DNA of 64,000 nucleotides. Source: Ruixingdingia sedimenti (GTDB lineage: Bacteria > Pseudomonadota > Alphaproteobacteria > Rhodobacterales > Rhodobacteraceae). The stretch covers positions 32,668 to 96,667 of the forward strand of contig NZ_JAVKPH010000016.1 in the NCBI RefSeq assembly GCF_031432425.1. The letters run 5' to 3'. Position 1 is the stretch's first letter. The number at the start of each line of letters is the position of its first letter. Both the position numbers and the translations under genes were made by a program. Under the pieces are notes generated by a model. The model was not told the origin of the DNA. It worked only from the letters and a program-made list of their open reading frames with translations, and made no database searches. This document shows, one piece after another, positions 8,186-16,511 of this stretch.

Positions 8186-9103
8186 TCAGGGCAGGGCGGC
8201 GATGAAGCGGGCAAGGGTTTCGGCAAGGCCGGGGGCCAATGGCAGGTCGGGCTGCGCATAGGTCGCGAGATTCGCGGCGCGGTCGGCGGGGGCCCGGCGC
8301 AGGATGTGGTTCATCCCCCCGATCAGCGCCAGTTCCGCGCCGGGGCGGGCGGCGGCCAGTACCCGGGCCTCGTCCGCGCCGGTCTGCAGGTCGGTCGTCC
8401 CGCCCACCACCAGCACCGGCAGCGCGGCGGGAAGGCGGGCGAGTTCCGCCGCGGGGTCGAGCGGCAGCCAGGACATCATGTAGGGCTGCACCGAGGGACG
8501 GTAGAGCGGCATCAGCACGGCGGGCACATCGGCCACCGGCTGGCCCGATTTCAGCGCGGCGGCGATCCGGGCGGATGCGGCCGCCAGATCGGCGGGCAGC
8601 CCGGCCTCGGCCAGTTGGCGGGCGATCAGCACATCCGCCGGATGCCCCGCCCCGGCCAGCAGCACGAGCCCCGCCACCGGCGCCTGCCCGGCGGCGAGGG
8701 TGGCGACCAGCGCGCCCTCGCTATGGCCCAGAAGAACGGGCGGGGCGCCGTGCCAGTCCGCCACCGCGCGGGCCCAGGCGGCGGCATCGGCGACATAGGT
8801 GCCCAAGCGCAGGTCGGCCTCGGCCGGCGCGGCGGCGGCACTGGCGCCCACGCCGCGCTTGTCCGCGCGCAGGCTGGCGATACCGTGGCCGGCCAACGCC
8901 TCTGCCAGCCGTTTCAGCGCATCGGTCCGCAGCCCCGGCTGGTTGCCGTCGCGGTCGGTCGGCCCCGATCCGGGCAGGATCACCACCGCGGCCCGCGCGC
9001 CATCCGGCGCGAGCCAGGTGCCGGACAGGCCATCGACCTGCCGTTCCCCGGCCCCCGCGGCACCGGCGATCAGCAGCGCGGCGGCAAGGGCGCGCAGCAT
9101 CAT
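8186..9103 (-). CDS. Alpha/beta hydrolase, exported
   Basis: A 305-residue protein with a signal peptide (MMLRALAAALLIAGAAGAGE) and a serine-hydrolase fold. The oxyanion region is VVILPGSGPTDRDGN, the nucleophile elbow is LLGHSEGALVA (GHSEG, Ser nucleophile), and the late His is in GGMNHILR. It resembles exported esterase/lipase-like hydrolases of unknown substrate. The start at 9103 is supported by ATGA overlap with the stop of the upstream MFS gene, suggesting one transcript and coupled translation. It probably acts in the periplasm. Confidence 0.8.
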   Translation of the reverse strand: MMLRALAAALLIAGAAGAGERQVDGLSGTWLAPDGARAAVVILPGSGPTDRDGNQPGLRTDALKRLAEALAGHGIASLRADKRGVGASAAAAPAEADLRLGTYVADAAAWARAVADWHGAPPVLLGHSEGALVATLAAGQAPVAGLVLLAGAGHPADVLIARQLAEAGLPADLAAASARIAAALKSGQPVADVPAVLMPLYRPSVQPYMMSWLPLDPAAELARLPAALPVLVVGGTTDLQTGADEARVLAAARPGAELALIGGMNHILRRAPADRAANLATYAQPDLPLAPGLAETLARFIAALP

Positions 9104-10320
9104 GCCTCTTTCGGGCGCGCCACCAGCCAGATCAGCGCCCCCCCGGCCAGCACGAGGAAGGGCAGCATCGCCATGTTCACCGCCTGCCACCCCGCCTGCG
9201 CCGAGCCGCCCGAACAGTTCATCAGCCCGCCCGAGGCGAAGGAGGCGACCGAGACGCCGCCGAACACGATCAGGTCGTTCAGCCCCTGCATCCGCCCGCG
9301 TTCATGCGGCGCATGGGCGGCGGTCAGCATCGTCGTCGCGCCGATGAAGCCGAAGTTCCAGCCGACACCCAGCAGGATCAGGGCGATGAAGAACTGTTCC
9401 AGTTCCACCCCCGACATGGCGACGGCGCCCGCGGCGGCAAGGATCGCGAGCCCGATCCCCACCACCTTTTCCGCGCCGAGCCGCGCGATCACATGGCCGG
9501 TGAAGAACGAGGGCGCATACATGCCGAGCACATGGGCCGTGACCACGTTCGCGGCATCCGCCGTCTCGAACCCGCAGCCCACCACCGCCAGCGGCGAGGA
9601 GGTCATGACGAGGTTCATCAGCGCATAGGACACCGTGGCGCAGATCATCGCCACCGCGATGCGGGGGGTGCGGATCATCTCCCACCGCGTGCGCCCGCGG
9701 GGGGTATCGGCGGCCGGCGGCCTGGGGCGAGGGATGTCGAGCGCGGCGAAGAGGAACATCCCCACCGCGTTGATCGCGATCACTGCCAGATAGCTGCCGA
9801 GGAAGGGGATCACCATCGCCCCCGCGGTCAGCTTCACGATCTGCGGCCCGACCACCGCCGACAGCAGCCCCCCGGCCATGACATAGGAAATCGCCTTGGG
9901 TCGGAAGGCGTCGGATGCCGTATCGGCGGCGGCGAAGCGGTAGAAACCCTGCGCCGACATATACATGCCGGTGAACAGCGCGCCTATGACGAACAGGGTG
10001 AAGGAATTGACCAGCAGCCCCCATGCCCCGATGCCCGCGCCCACCATGCCGCCCACCGCGCCCGCCACGAACCCCGCGCGCCGCCCGAACCGCTGCATCA
10101 GCGCCGAAAGCGGCGTCGCCGACAGCATCGAGCCCACGACGGTCGCCGAAATCGGCAGCGTCGCCCAACAGGGGTTGGAGGCCAGCGCACTGCCCGCCAG
10201 CCCCGCGATGGTGAAGATGATCGGCATCTGCGCGCCGAGGATCGCCTGCGCCGCCACCAGCACCCAGACATTGCGCCTGGCGCGGGCATCGGTATCGGCA
10301 GAGGTAAGGGATGCGGTCAT
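9100..10320 (-). CDS. MFS transporter
   Basis: A 406-residue inner-membrane protein with about twelve hydrophobic segments. The ALMQRFGRRAGFVAGAV loop after TM2 corresponds to the major facilitator motif A. It resembles the YfcJ/multidrug-like MFS exporters. It overlaps the downstream exported hydrolase by 4 bp, so the two are probably co-expressed. The substrate is unknown. Confidence 0.85.
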   Translation of the reverse strand: MTASLTSADTDARARRNVWVLVAAQAILGAQMPIIFTIAGLAGSALASNPCWATLPISATVVGSMLSATPLSALMQRFGRRAGFVAGAVGGMVGAGIGAWGLLVNSFTLFVIGALFTGMYMSAQGFYRFAAADTASDAFRPKAISYVMAGGLLSAVVGPQIVKLTAGAMVIPFLGSYLAVIAINAVGMFLFAALDIPRPRPPAADTPRGRTRWEMIRTPRIAVAMICATVSYALMNLVMTSSPLAVVGCGFETADAANVVTAHVLGMYAPSFFTGHVIARLGAEKVVGIGLAILAAAGAVAMSGVELEQFFIALILLGVGWNFGFIGATTMLTAAHAPHERGRMQGLNDLIVFGGVSVASFASGGLMNCSGGSAQAGWQAVNMAMLPFLVLAGGALIWLVARPKEA

Positions 10321-10424
10321 GTCGGGCCCCGGGGCTGTTGCGGGGGCGGAGCCTAGGCCGCCCGCCCGCCCCCGGCAAGGGGGGCGCCCGGGCGCGGCGC
10401 TGCGGCAAAAGCGGCCCCCGCCCC

Positions 10425-10453
10425 TTGCAGCCCCCGGGGCGCGCCACTAAGAC
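10425..10453 (+). promoter_or_regulatory. Candidate sigma-70-type promoter of clpP
   Basis: TTGCAG (10425-10430), a 17-bp spacer, then TAAGAC (10448-10453), 51 bp before the clpP ATG. The fit is moderate, and a heat-shock promoter could also exist here. Confidence 0.35.
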
Positions 10454-10503
10454 TCTGGCAACGGTCACATGACATAGATCAGCGAAACAGCAGGCGGACG
10501 GAT

Positions 10504-11136
10504 ATGCGCGACCCGATCGACACCTACATGAACACGCTCGTGCCGATGGTGGTCGAACAGACCAGCCGGGGCGAGCGCGCCTATGACATCTATTCCCGCC
10601 TTCTCAAGGAACGGATCATCTTCCTTGCCGGGCCGGTGCATGACGCCATGTCCACGCTGATCGTGGCGCAGCTTCTGTTCCTCGAGGCGGAAAACCCCAC
10701 CAAGGAAATCTCGATGTACATCAACAGCCCCGGCGGCGTTGTGACCTCGGGTCTGTCGATCTACGACACGATGCAGTACATCAAGCCCAAGGTGTCGACC
10801 CTGGTGATCGGGCAGGCGGCCTCGATGGGCTCGCTCCTGCTGACGGCGGGGGAAAAGGGCATGCGGTTCAGCCTGCCGAACAGCCGGGTCATGGTGCACC
10901 AGCCCTCGGGCGGCTATCAGGGGCAGGCCACCGACATCTGGATCCACGCGCAGGAAACGCTGAAACTCAAGCGCCGCCTGAACGAGATCTACGTCAAGCA
11001 TACCGGCCAGGACTACGAGACGGTGGAGGCCGCGCTGGAACGCGACAACTTCATGTCCGCCGAGGATGCCAAGGCCTGGGGCCTGATCGACGAGATCGTG
11101 GACAGCCGCGGCAAGGCGGAGCCCGAGGCGAAGTAA
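10504..11136 (+). CDS. clpP: ATP-dependent Clp protease proteolytic subunit
   Basis: A 210-residue serine protease that forms the 14-mer chamber used with ClpX or ClpA in the cytosol. The catalytic Ser lies in GQAASMGSLLL, the catalytic His in MVHQPSGG, and the family block NSPGGVVTSGLSIYDTMQ is intact. Length is normal. A GGCGGA-rich stretch precedes the ATG. clpX follows 124 bp downstream in the usual order, so the two form the ClpXP operon. Confidence 0.98.
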   Translation: MRDPIDTYMNTLVPMVVEQTSRGERAYDIYSRLLKERIIFLAGPVHDAMSTLIVAQLLFLEAENPTKEISMYINSPGGVVTSGLSIYDTMQYIKPKVSTLVIGQAASMGSLLLTAGEKGMRFSLPNSRVMVHQPSGGYQGQATDIWIHAQETLKLKRRLNEIYVKHTGQDYETVEAALERDNFMSAEDAKAWGLIDEIVDSRGKAEPEAK

Positions 11137-11260
11137 CGGCTGCGCCAGAGGACCGTTCTGGTATTGTGAAGCGGGCGGGGCTGCCGTAGGCTTTTGGCCA
11201 TACGGCGCCCGGGCGGGGGGGCAGGACCCGCCGATGGGGCGAAGGCCAGGGAACGGAACG

Positions 11261-12523
11261 ATGGCGACGAATTCGGGCGACAGCAAGAATACCCTCTACT
11301 GCTCTTTCTGCGGCAAGAGCCAGCACGAGGTCCGCAAGCTGATCGCCGGACCGACCGTGTTCATCTGCGACGAATGCGTCGAGTTGTGCATGGACATCAT
11401 CCGCGAGGAAACGAAATCCTCCGGCCTGAAATCCACCGACGGCGTGCCGACCCCGCGCGACATCTGCAAGGTGCTGGACGATTACGTGATCGGCCAGGAA
11501 CATGCGAAACGCGTGCTGTCGGTGGCGGTGCACAACCACTACAAGCGGTTGAACCATTCGTCCAAGGCCGACATCGAACTGTCGAAGTCGAACATCCTGC
11601 TGATCGGCCCCACCGGCTGCGGCAAGACGCTGCTGGCGCAGACGCTGGCGCGGATCCTCGACGTGCCCTTCACCATGGCCGACGCGACGACGCTGACCGA
11701 GGCGGGGTATGTGGGCGAGGATGTGGAGAACATCATCCTCAAGCTGTTGCAGGCCAGCGAATACAACGTCGAACGGGCGCAGCGCGGCATCGTCTATATC
11801 GACGAGGTCGACAAGATCACCCGCAAGTCCGACAACCCCTCGATCACCCGCGACGTGTCGGGCGAGGGCGTGCAGCAGGCGCTGTTGAAGATCATGGAAG
11901 GCACGGTCGCCAGCGTGCCGCCGCAGGGCGGGCGCAAGCATCCGCAGCAGGAATTCCTGCAAGTCGACACCACGAACATCCTGTTCATCTGCGGCGGGGC
12001 CTTCGCCGGGCTGGAACGCATCATCGCGCAGCGCAACAAGGGCACCGCCATGGGCTTCGGCGCAGAGGTGAAGGACCCCGACAGCCGCGGCGTGGGCGAG
12101 CTGTTCAAGGAACTGGAACCCGAGGACCTGCTGAAATTCGGCCTGATCCCCGAATTCGTCGGCCGCTTGCCGGTGATCGCCACGCTAACCGATCTGGACG
12201 AGGCCGCGCTGGTCACGATCCTGACCGAGCCCAAGAACGCGCTGGTCAAGCAATACCAGCGCCTGTTCGAGATCGAAGGGGTGAAGCTGACCTTCACCGC
12301 CGACGCGCTGTCCGCCATCGCCAAGCGCGCGATCAAGCGCAAGACCGGCGCGCGCGGTCTGCGGTCGATCATGGAGGACATCCTGCTGGACACCATGTTC
12401 GAACTGCCGGGCATGACCGGGGTGGAAGAGGTGGTGGTGAACGAAGAGGCGGTGAATTCCGACGTGAAACCGCTGCTGATCTATGCCGAAGCCAAGAAGA
12501 AAAAGGAAACCGCGGCCGGCTGA
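11261..12523 (+). CDS. clpX: ATP-dependent Clp protease ATP-binding subunit ClpX
   Basis: A 420-residue AAA+ unfoldase that feeds substrates to ClpP. It has the N-terminal C4 zinc finger (CSFCGKS...CDECVELC, residues ~15-40), Walker A GPTGCGKT, Walker B IVYIDEVDKI, the IGF-type loop region, and the C-terminal arginine sensor block KTGARGLRSIME. The start at 11261 gives the canonical MATNSGDSKN N-terminus; an in-frame ATG nine codons upstream lacks conservation. It lies directly downstream of clpP. Confidence 0.98.
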   Translation: MATNSGDSKNTLYCSFCGKSQHEVRKLIAGPTVFICDECVELCMDIIREETKSSGLKSTDGVPTPRDICKVLDDYVIGQEHAKRVLSVAVHNHYKRLNHSSKADIELSKSNILLIGPTGCGKTLLAQTLARILDVPFTMADATTLTEAGYVGEDVENIILKLLQASEYNVERAQRGIVYIDEVDKITRKSDNPSITRDVSGEGVQQALLKIMEGTVASVPPQGGRKHPQQEFLQVDTTNILFICGGAFAGLERIIAQRNKGTAMGFGAEVKDPDSRGVGELFKELEPEDLLKFGLIPEFVGRLPVIATLTDLDEAALVTILTEPKNALVKQYQRLFEIEGVKLTFTADALSAIAKRAIKRKTGARGLRSIMEDILLDTMFELPGMTGVEEVVVNEEAVNSDVKPLLIYAEAKKKKETAAG

Positions 12524-12619
12524 TCCCGGCCCGGGCGGCGCCCCCGGGGCGCCGTTCTGCCCACTGGACCTTGGCGGGCCGATGGTCCATATCATGGCGG
12601 AATCTGCGGAGGACTGCGC

Positions 12620-12994
12620 ATGAACTTCCTGCTTCGGCTGCTGACCTGGTGGAACAGCCAGACGCTCAACACCCAATTCTTCACCTGGCGCAAGGGCGTG
12701 AAGGTGGGCGAGGACGAGCAGGGCAACGTCTATTACCGCACCCGCGACGACAAGCGCCGCTGGGTCATCTTCAACGGCGAGATGGAGGCGAGCCGTGTGT
12801 CCCCCGACTGGCACGGCTGGCTGCATTTCACCTGGAACGACCCGCCGACCACCACGCCGCTGCGCCACAAGCCCTGGGAAAAACCGCATCAGGAAAACCT
12901 GACCGGCACGCCCGCGGCCTATGTGCCCCCGGGGTCGCTGCGCCGGGTGCAGCCGGTGGTGCGGCGCGACTATGAGGCGTGGCAGCCCGAGTAA
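12620..12994 (+). CDS. NADH:ubiquinone oxidoreductase subunit NDUFA12 family (B17.2-like)
   Basis: A 124-residue homologue of the mitochondrial complex I accessory subunit NDUFA12, found in alphaproteobacteria. Typical features are NTQFFTWRKGVKVGEDEQGN, YYRTRDDKRRWVIFNGE, ASRVSPDWHGWLHFTWNDPP and a PWEKPHQENLTGTPAAYVPPGS tail. It presumably associates with the peripheral arm of NADH dehydrogenase on the cytoplasmic side. The stop codon overlaps the next ATG (TAATG), tying it to the MlaD-like gene. Confidence 0.93.
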   Translation: MNFLLRLLTWWNSQTLNTQFFTWRKGVKVGEDEQGNVYYRTRDDKRRWVIFNGEMEASRVSPDWHGWLHFTWNDPPTTTPLRHKPWEKPHQENLTGTPAAYVPPGSLRRVQPVVRRDYEAWQPE

Positions 12995-13461
12995 TGGCGG
13001 AAAACACCACAGAGGTCATCGTCGGCGGCGCGGTTCTGGCGGTTGCGATCGGGTTCCTGATCTATGCCGGGCAGTCGGTCGGGCTGGTGCGCGAATCCGG
13101 CAGCTACGAACTGCGGGCCAGCTTCCGTTCGGTCGAGGGGGTGACGGTCGGCACCGATGTGCGGCTGGCAGGCGTCAAGGTCGGCACGGTCACGGCGCTG
13201 GCGCTGAATCCGCAAAGCTATTTCGCCGATGCCACGCTGGCGATCCGCGCCGGGGTGGAACTGCCCGATGACAGCACGGCGCTGATCTCCTCCGAAGGGC
13301 TTCTGGGCGGCAATTTCGTGGAACTGCAACCCGGCGGATCGCCCTTCAACCTCGAACCCGGGGGCGAGATCGAGGATACGCAGGGATCCGTCAGCCTGAT
13401 CGCGCTTCTGATGAAATTCGTGGGCTCGGGCGCCGAGGACGCGCTCAAGGCCGAGGAATGA
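12994..13461 (+). CDS. MlaD/MCE-domain lipid-transport protein
   Basis: A 155-residue protein with one N-terminal membrane anchor (VIVGGAVLAVAIGFLIYAG) followed by an MCE domain (YELRASFRSVEGVTVGTDVRLAGVKVGTV). It corresponds to MlaD, the periplasmic ring subunit of the Mla system that keeps outer-membrane lipid asymmetry. The start at 12994 overlaps the NDUFA12-family stop codon. Its own stop overlaps the next gene by ATGA. The Mla ATPase and permease genes are not nearby. It acts at the periplasmic face of the inner membrane. Confidence 0.88.
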   Translation: MAENTTEVIVGGAVLAVAIGFLIYAGQSVGLVRESGSYELRASFRSVEGVTVGTDVRLAGVKVGTVTALALNPQSYFADATLAIRAGVELPDDSTALISSEGLLGGNFVELQPGGSPFNLEPGGEIEDTQGSVSLIALLMKFVGSGAEDALKAEE

Positions 13462-13829
13462 GGGCGGCGCTGGCCTTGGCGGCCCTGCTGGCCGCCGGCG
13501 CCGCGTCGGCGCAGGAAATCGCCAGCGCCCCGGGCGGCGTGGTGCGCGCGCTCGACAAGGTGTCGGGCGAGACGGTGGACATCGACATCGGCCGCGGGCA
13601 GGCGATGCAGATCTGGCGGCTGACGATCCAGATCGACGAATGCCGCTATCGCACCGCCGACCCTTCGGCCGAAGCCTGGGCGCATCTGACCATCCGCGAC
13701 AGCCTGTTGCCCAATCCGGTGTTTTTCGGCTGGATGATCGCGTCGAGCCCCGGCCTGTCGGCGATGGACCACGCGCGCTACGACGTCTGGGTGCTGCATT
13801 GCAGCACGGATTCGGCATCCGGGCGATAG
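13458..13829 (+). CDS. DUF2155 domain-containing exported protein
   Basis: A 123-residue protein with a signal peptide ending AGAASAQ and a mature domain typical of DUF2155: VRALDKVSGETVDIDIGRGQ, a central CRYRTADPS, and FFGWMIASSPGLSAMDHARYDVWVLHC. Two cysteines (one near the middle, one at the C-terminus) could pair in the periplasm. The function of the family is unknown. It is translationally coupled to the MlaD-like gene (ATGA overlap). Its 3' end overlaps the convergent aat gene by 52 bp. Confidence 0.87.
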   Translation: MRAALALAALLAAGAASAQEIASAPGGVVRALDKVSGETVDIDIGRGQAMQIWRLTIQIDECRYRTADPSAEAWAHLTIRDSLLPNPVFFGWMIASSPGLSAMDHARYDVWVLHCSTDSASGR

Positions 13830-14413
13830 CCGGGCGGGGCGAAGACCGCCTTGCCCTCCAGCGCCTCGGCCAGCATCCGGCGATAGGCGCTGCGGTCGAT
13901 TTCCACGCCCCCGAGGCTTGCCAGATGCGGGGTCAGGAACTGGGTGTCGAACAGCGTGAACCCGCCCGCCCGCAGCCGGTGCATCAGCCAGACCAGCGCG
14001 ATCTTCGACGCATCGGTACGGCGCGAGAACATGCTTTCCCCGAAGAACGCCCGCCCCAGAACCACGCCATAGACCCCGCCGACAAGGGTGTCGCCTTCCC
14101 ACACCTCCTGGCTGTGGGCGGCGCCCATGCGGAAAAGATCCATGTAGAGCGTGAAGATCGCGCCGTTGATCCAGGTTTCCGGCCGGTCGGCGCAGCCGCG
14201 CAGGACGCCCTCGAAATCCGTATCGACGCGCAGGATGAACCCGCTGTGCCGCACCGCCCGGCGCAGCGAGCGCGAGACATGCAGCCCCCCGATGGGCAGG
14301 ATCCCGCGGCGGCGGGGATCCACCCAGTGGATGGTGGGGTCGTCGCGCGCCTCGGCCATCGGGAAGATGCCCGCGGCATAGCCGCGCAGCAGGTGCCCGG
14401 CGGTCAGGTGCAT
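13778..14413 (-). CDS. aat: Leucyl/phenylalanyl-tRNA--protein transferase
   Basis: A 211-residue cytosolic enzyme that adds Leu or Phe to N-terminal Arg/Lys, making substrates for ClpS-ClpAP in the N-degron pathway. Characteristic blocks are GYAAGIFPMAE, the WVDPRRRGILPI motif, WINGAIFTLYMDLFRMGAAHSQEVWE and DTQFLTPHLASLGG. It is the last gene of accB-accC-aat on the minus strand, an arrangement common in related bacteria. The convergent DUF2155 gene overlaps its 3' end by 52 bp. Confidence 0.95.
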   Translation of the reverse strand: MHLTAGHLLRGYAAGIFPMAEARDDPTIHWVDPRRRGILPIGGLHVSRSLRRAVRHSGFILRVDTDFEGVLRGCADRPETWINGAIFTLYMDLFRMGAAHSQEVWEGDTLVGGVYGVVLGRAFFGESMFSRRTDASKIALVWLMHRLRAGGFTLFDTQFLTPHLASLGGVEIDRSAYRRMLAEALEGKAVFAPPGYRPDAESVLQCSTQTS

Positions 14414-14435
14414 GGCCCTGCGCCGCCGGGGCGGG

Positions 14436-15782
14436 TCATTCGAACTGGGCGGCGAGCCATTTTTCCAGCCAGTGGATGTTGTATTCGCCGTTCTGGATAT
14501 CGGGTTCCGCCAGAAGGGCGTGGAACAGCGGCACGGTGGTTTCCACCCCGTCCACCACCAGTTCCGACAGCGCGCGTTTCAGCCGCGCCAGCGCCTCGGG
14601 CCGGTCGCGGCCGTGGACGATCAGCTTGCCAATGAGGCTGTCGTAATAGGGCGGGATCGCATAGCCGCCGTAAAGCGCGGAATCCATCCGCACGCCAAGC
14701 CCCCCCGGCGCGTGGAACACGTTCACCCGCCCGGGGCAGGGGGTGAAGTTCGGCAGCCGTTCGGCGTTGATGCGCACCTCGATCGCGTGGCCGTTGATTT
14801 CCAGATCGTCCTGGCTGAACGACATCGGCAGGCCGGCGGCGACGCGGATCTGTTCGCGCACCAGATCGACGCCGAAAATCGCCTCCGTCACCGGATGTTC
14901 CACCTGAAGGCGGGTGTTCATCTCGATGAAGTAGAAGTTGCCGTCCTCGTAGAGGAATTCGATCGTGCCGGCGCCGGCATAGCCGATCTTCGCCACCGCA
15001 TCGGCGCAGATCTTGCCGATGTCGGCGCGCATCTTCGGCGTGATGACGGGGCCGGGCGCTTCCTCGAACACCTTCTGGTGGCGGCGCTGCAACGAACAGT
15101 CGCGTTCGCCCAGATGCACCGCGTTGCCCTTGCCGTCGCCGAAGATCTGGATCTCGATATGCCGGGGCCGCTGGAGGTATTTCTCGATATAGACCTCTTC
15201 GTTGCCGAAGGCGGCCTTGGCCTCTGCCCGCGCGGTGCGGAAGGCGGATTCCAGTTCCTCGCGGCTGCGGGCGACCTTCATCCCGCGCCCGCCGCCGCCG
15301 GCGGTGGCCTTGATGATCACCGGATAGCCGATCCCCTCGGCCACGCGGATCGCGGTGTCGAGGTCGGGCACCCCGCCGTCGGACCCCGGGACGACGGGAA
15401 TGCCGAGCGCCTTGGCCGTGTCCTTGGCGGTGATCTTGTCGCCCATGATGCGGATATGTTCGGACGACGGGCCGATGAAGGCGATCCCGTGATCCTCCAG
15501 CGCCTGCACGAAGCCCGCGTTTTCCGACAGGAAACCATAGCCCGGATGCACCGCCTGCGCGCCGGTGATTTCGCAGGCGGAAATGATGGCGGGCATCGAC
15601 AGATAGCTGGCCGAGGACGGCGCGGGCCCGATGCAGACCGATTCGTCGGCCATGCGCACATGCATCGCGTCGGAATCGGCGGTGGAATGGACGGCGACCG
15701 ACCTGATGCCCATCTCGCGGCAGGCCCGGATAACGCGCAGCGCGATCTCGCCGCGGTTGGCGATCAGGATCTTTTCGAACAT
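14436..15782 (-). CDS. accC: Acetyl-CoA carboxylase biotin carboxylase subunit
   Basis: A 448-residue ATP-grasp enzyme that carboxylates the biotin of AccB in the first step of fatty-acid synthesis. It opens MFEKILIANRGEIALRVIRACREMG. The glycine-rich ATP loop is KATAGGGGRGMK, and the catalytic segment FIEMNTRLQVEHPVTE is complete. Length matches the family. It is encoded 7 bp downstream of accB and followed by aat. Confidence 0.97.
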   Translation of the reverse strand: MFEKILIANRGEIALRVIRACREMGIRSVAVHSTADSDAMHVRMADESVCIGPAPSSASYLSMPAIISACEITGAQAVHPGYGFLSENAGFVQALEDHGIAFIGPSSEHIRIMGDKITAKDTAKALGIPVVPGSDGGVPDLDTAIRVAEGIGYPVIIKATAGGGGRGMKVARSREELESAFRTARAEAKAAFGNEEVYIEKYLQRPRHIEIQIFGDGKGNAVHLGERDCSLQRRHQKVFEEAPGPVITPKMRADIGKICADAVAKIGYAGAGTIEFLYEDGNFYFIEMNTRLQVEHPVTEAIFGVDLVREQIRVAAGLPMSFSQDDLEINGHAIEVRINAERLPNFTPCPGRVNVFHAPGGLGVRMDSALYGGYAIPPYYDSLIGKLIVHGRDRPEALARLKRALSELVVDGVETTVPLFHALLAEPDIQNGEYNIHWLEKWLAAQFE

Positions 15783-15789
15783 CGCGGCC

Positions 15790-16275
15790 TCACTCGACGA
15801 TCATCAGCGGTGCGCCGTATTCGACCGGGGTGCCATCGGCGACCAGCACGCGCCGCACCGTGCCCGCGCGCGGGGCAGGGATGTGGTTCATGGTCTTCAT
15901 CGCCTCGATGATCAGCAGGGTCTGACCCTCGCTCACCTGCTGGCCGACGGCCACGAAGGCCGTCGCGCCGGGTTCGGGCGCCAGATAGGCCGTGCCGACC
16001 ATGGGCGAGGTCACGGCGCCGGGATGCTGGGCCGGGTCCTCTGCCGCAGCCGCCGCGGCAGGCGCGGCCGCGGCGGGGGCCGGGCCGGCCGCCGGGGCCA
16101 CATGCGTCACCGCCGGGGCCGCGATCACTGTCGCCTGCTTGACCACCCGCACCTCGAGGCTGTCGTCCTCGCCATATTCGCGCTTCACCGCCAGTTCGGT
16201 CAGCTCGTTCTTGTTCAGAAGCTCGGCGAGGGCCTGGATGAAGGCCACGTCGGACTCATGGGTGTTCTTGGTCAT
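15790..16275 (-). CDS. accB: Acetyl-CoA carboxylase biotin carboxyl carrier protein
   Basis: A 161-residue carrier with an N-terminal helical domain, an Ala/Pro-rich linker (residues ~58-85), and a C-terminal biotinyl domain. The biotin-accepting lysine is in IIEAMKTMNHI; most homologues read EAMKMMN, so the Met-to-Thr change after the Lys is a small deviation. It is the first gene of accB-accC-aat, so the promoter should lie in 16276-16440, shared with the divergent preT region. Confidence 0.96.
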   Translation of the reverse strand: MTKNTHESDVAFIQALAELLNKNELTELAVKREYGEDDSLEVRVVKQATVIAAPAVTHVAPAAGPAPAAAAPAAAAAAEDPAQHPGAVTSPMVGTAYLAPEPGATAFVAVGQQVSEGQTLLIIEAMKTMNHIPAPRAGTVRRVLVADGTPVEYGAPLMIVE

Positions 16276-16442
16276 GCCATCCTCGATACGGTTCTGCGCA
16301 CCCGTCTTGGCGCGGGGCTGCGGGGCGCGCCGCTGCGCACCCCCGGGTCGGGTGGCTTATACGTCACCGCGACCGGGCTGAAAAGCGCCAGTTGCAGCCC
16401 TGCCTTGGCCGGGCGGGGCGATCTGCCTGTCGCGGCACAAAA

Positions 16443-16458
16443 TTTACCGTTTGATAAA
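16443..16458. promoter_or_regulatory. Putative RutR-like operator upstream of preT
   Basis: The 16-bp site TTTACCGTTTGATAAA reads TTTATCAAACGGTAAA on the other strand. It is an imperfect palindrome in an otherwise unusual AT-rich island, 54 bp before the preT start. It matches the two other sites (21804 and 23699) at most positions of TTGACCANNCGGTAAA. The E. coli RutR consensus is TTGACCANNTGGTCAA. Confidence 0.5.
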
Positions 16459-16511
16459 AAAACCGGAACATGGCAGCCTTTCCCTAAAAATAGCGCCACA
16501 GGGAGGCCACC

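Noticed and set aside
7717..8259. Short open frames through the tRNA-Gly cluster
   Set aside because: They are translations of tRNA sequence and have no coding features.
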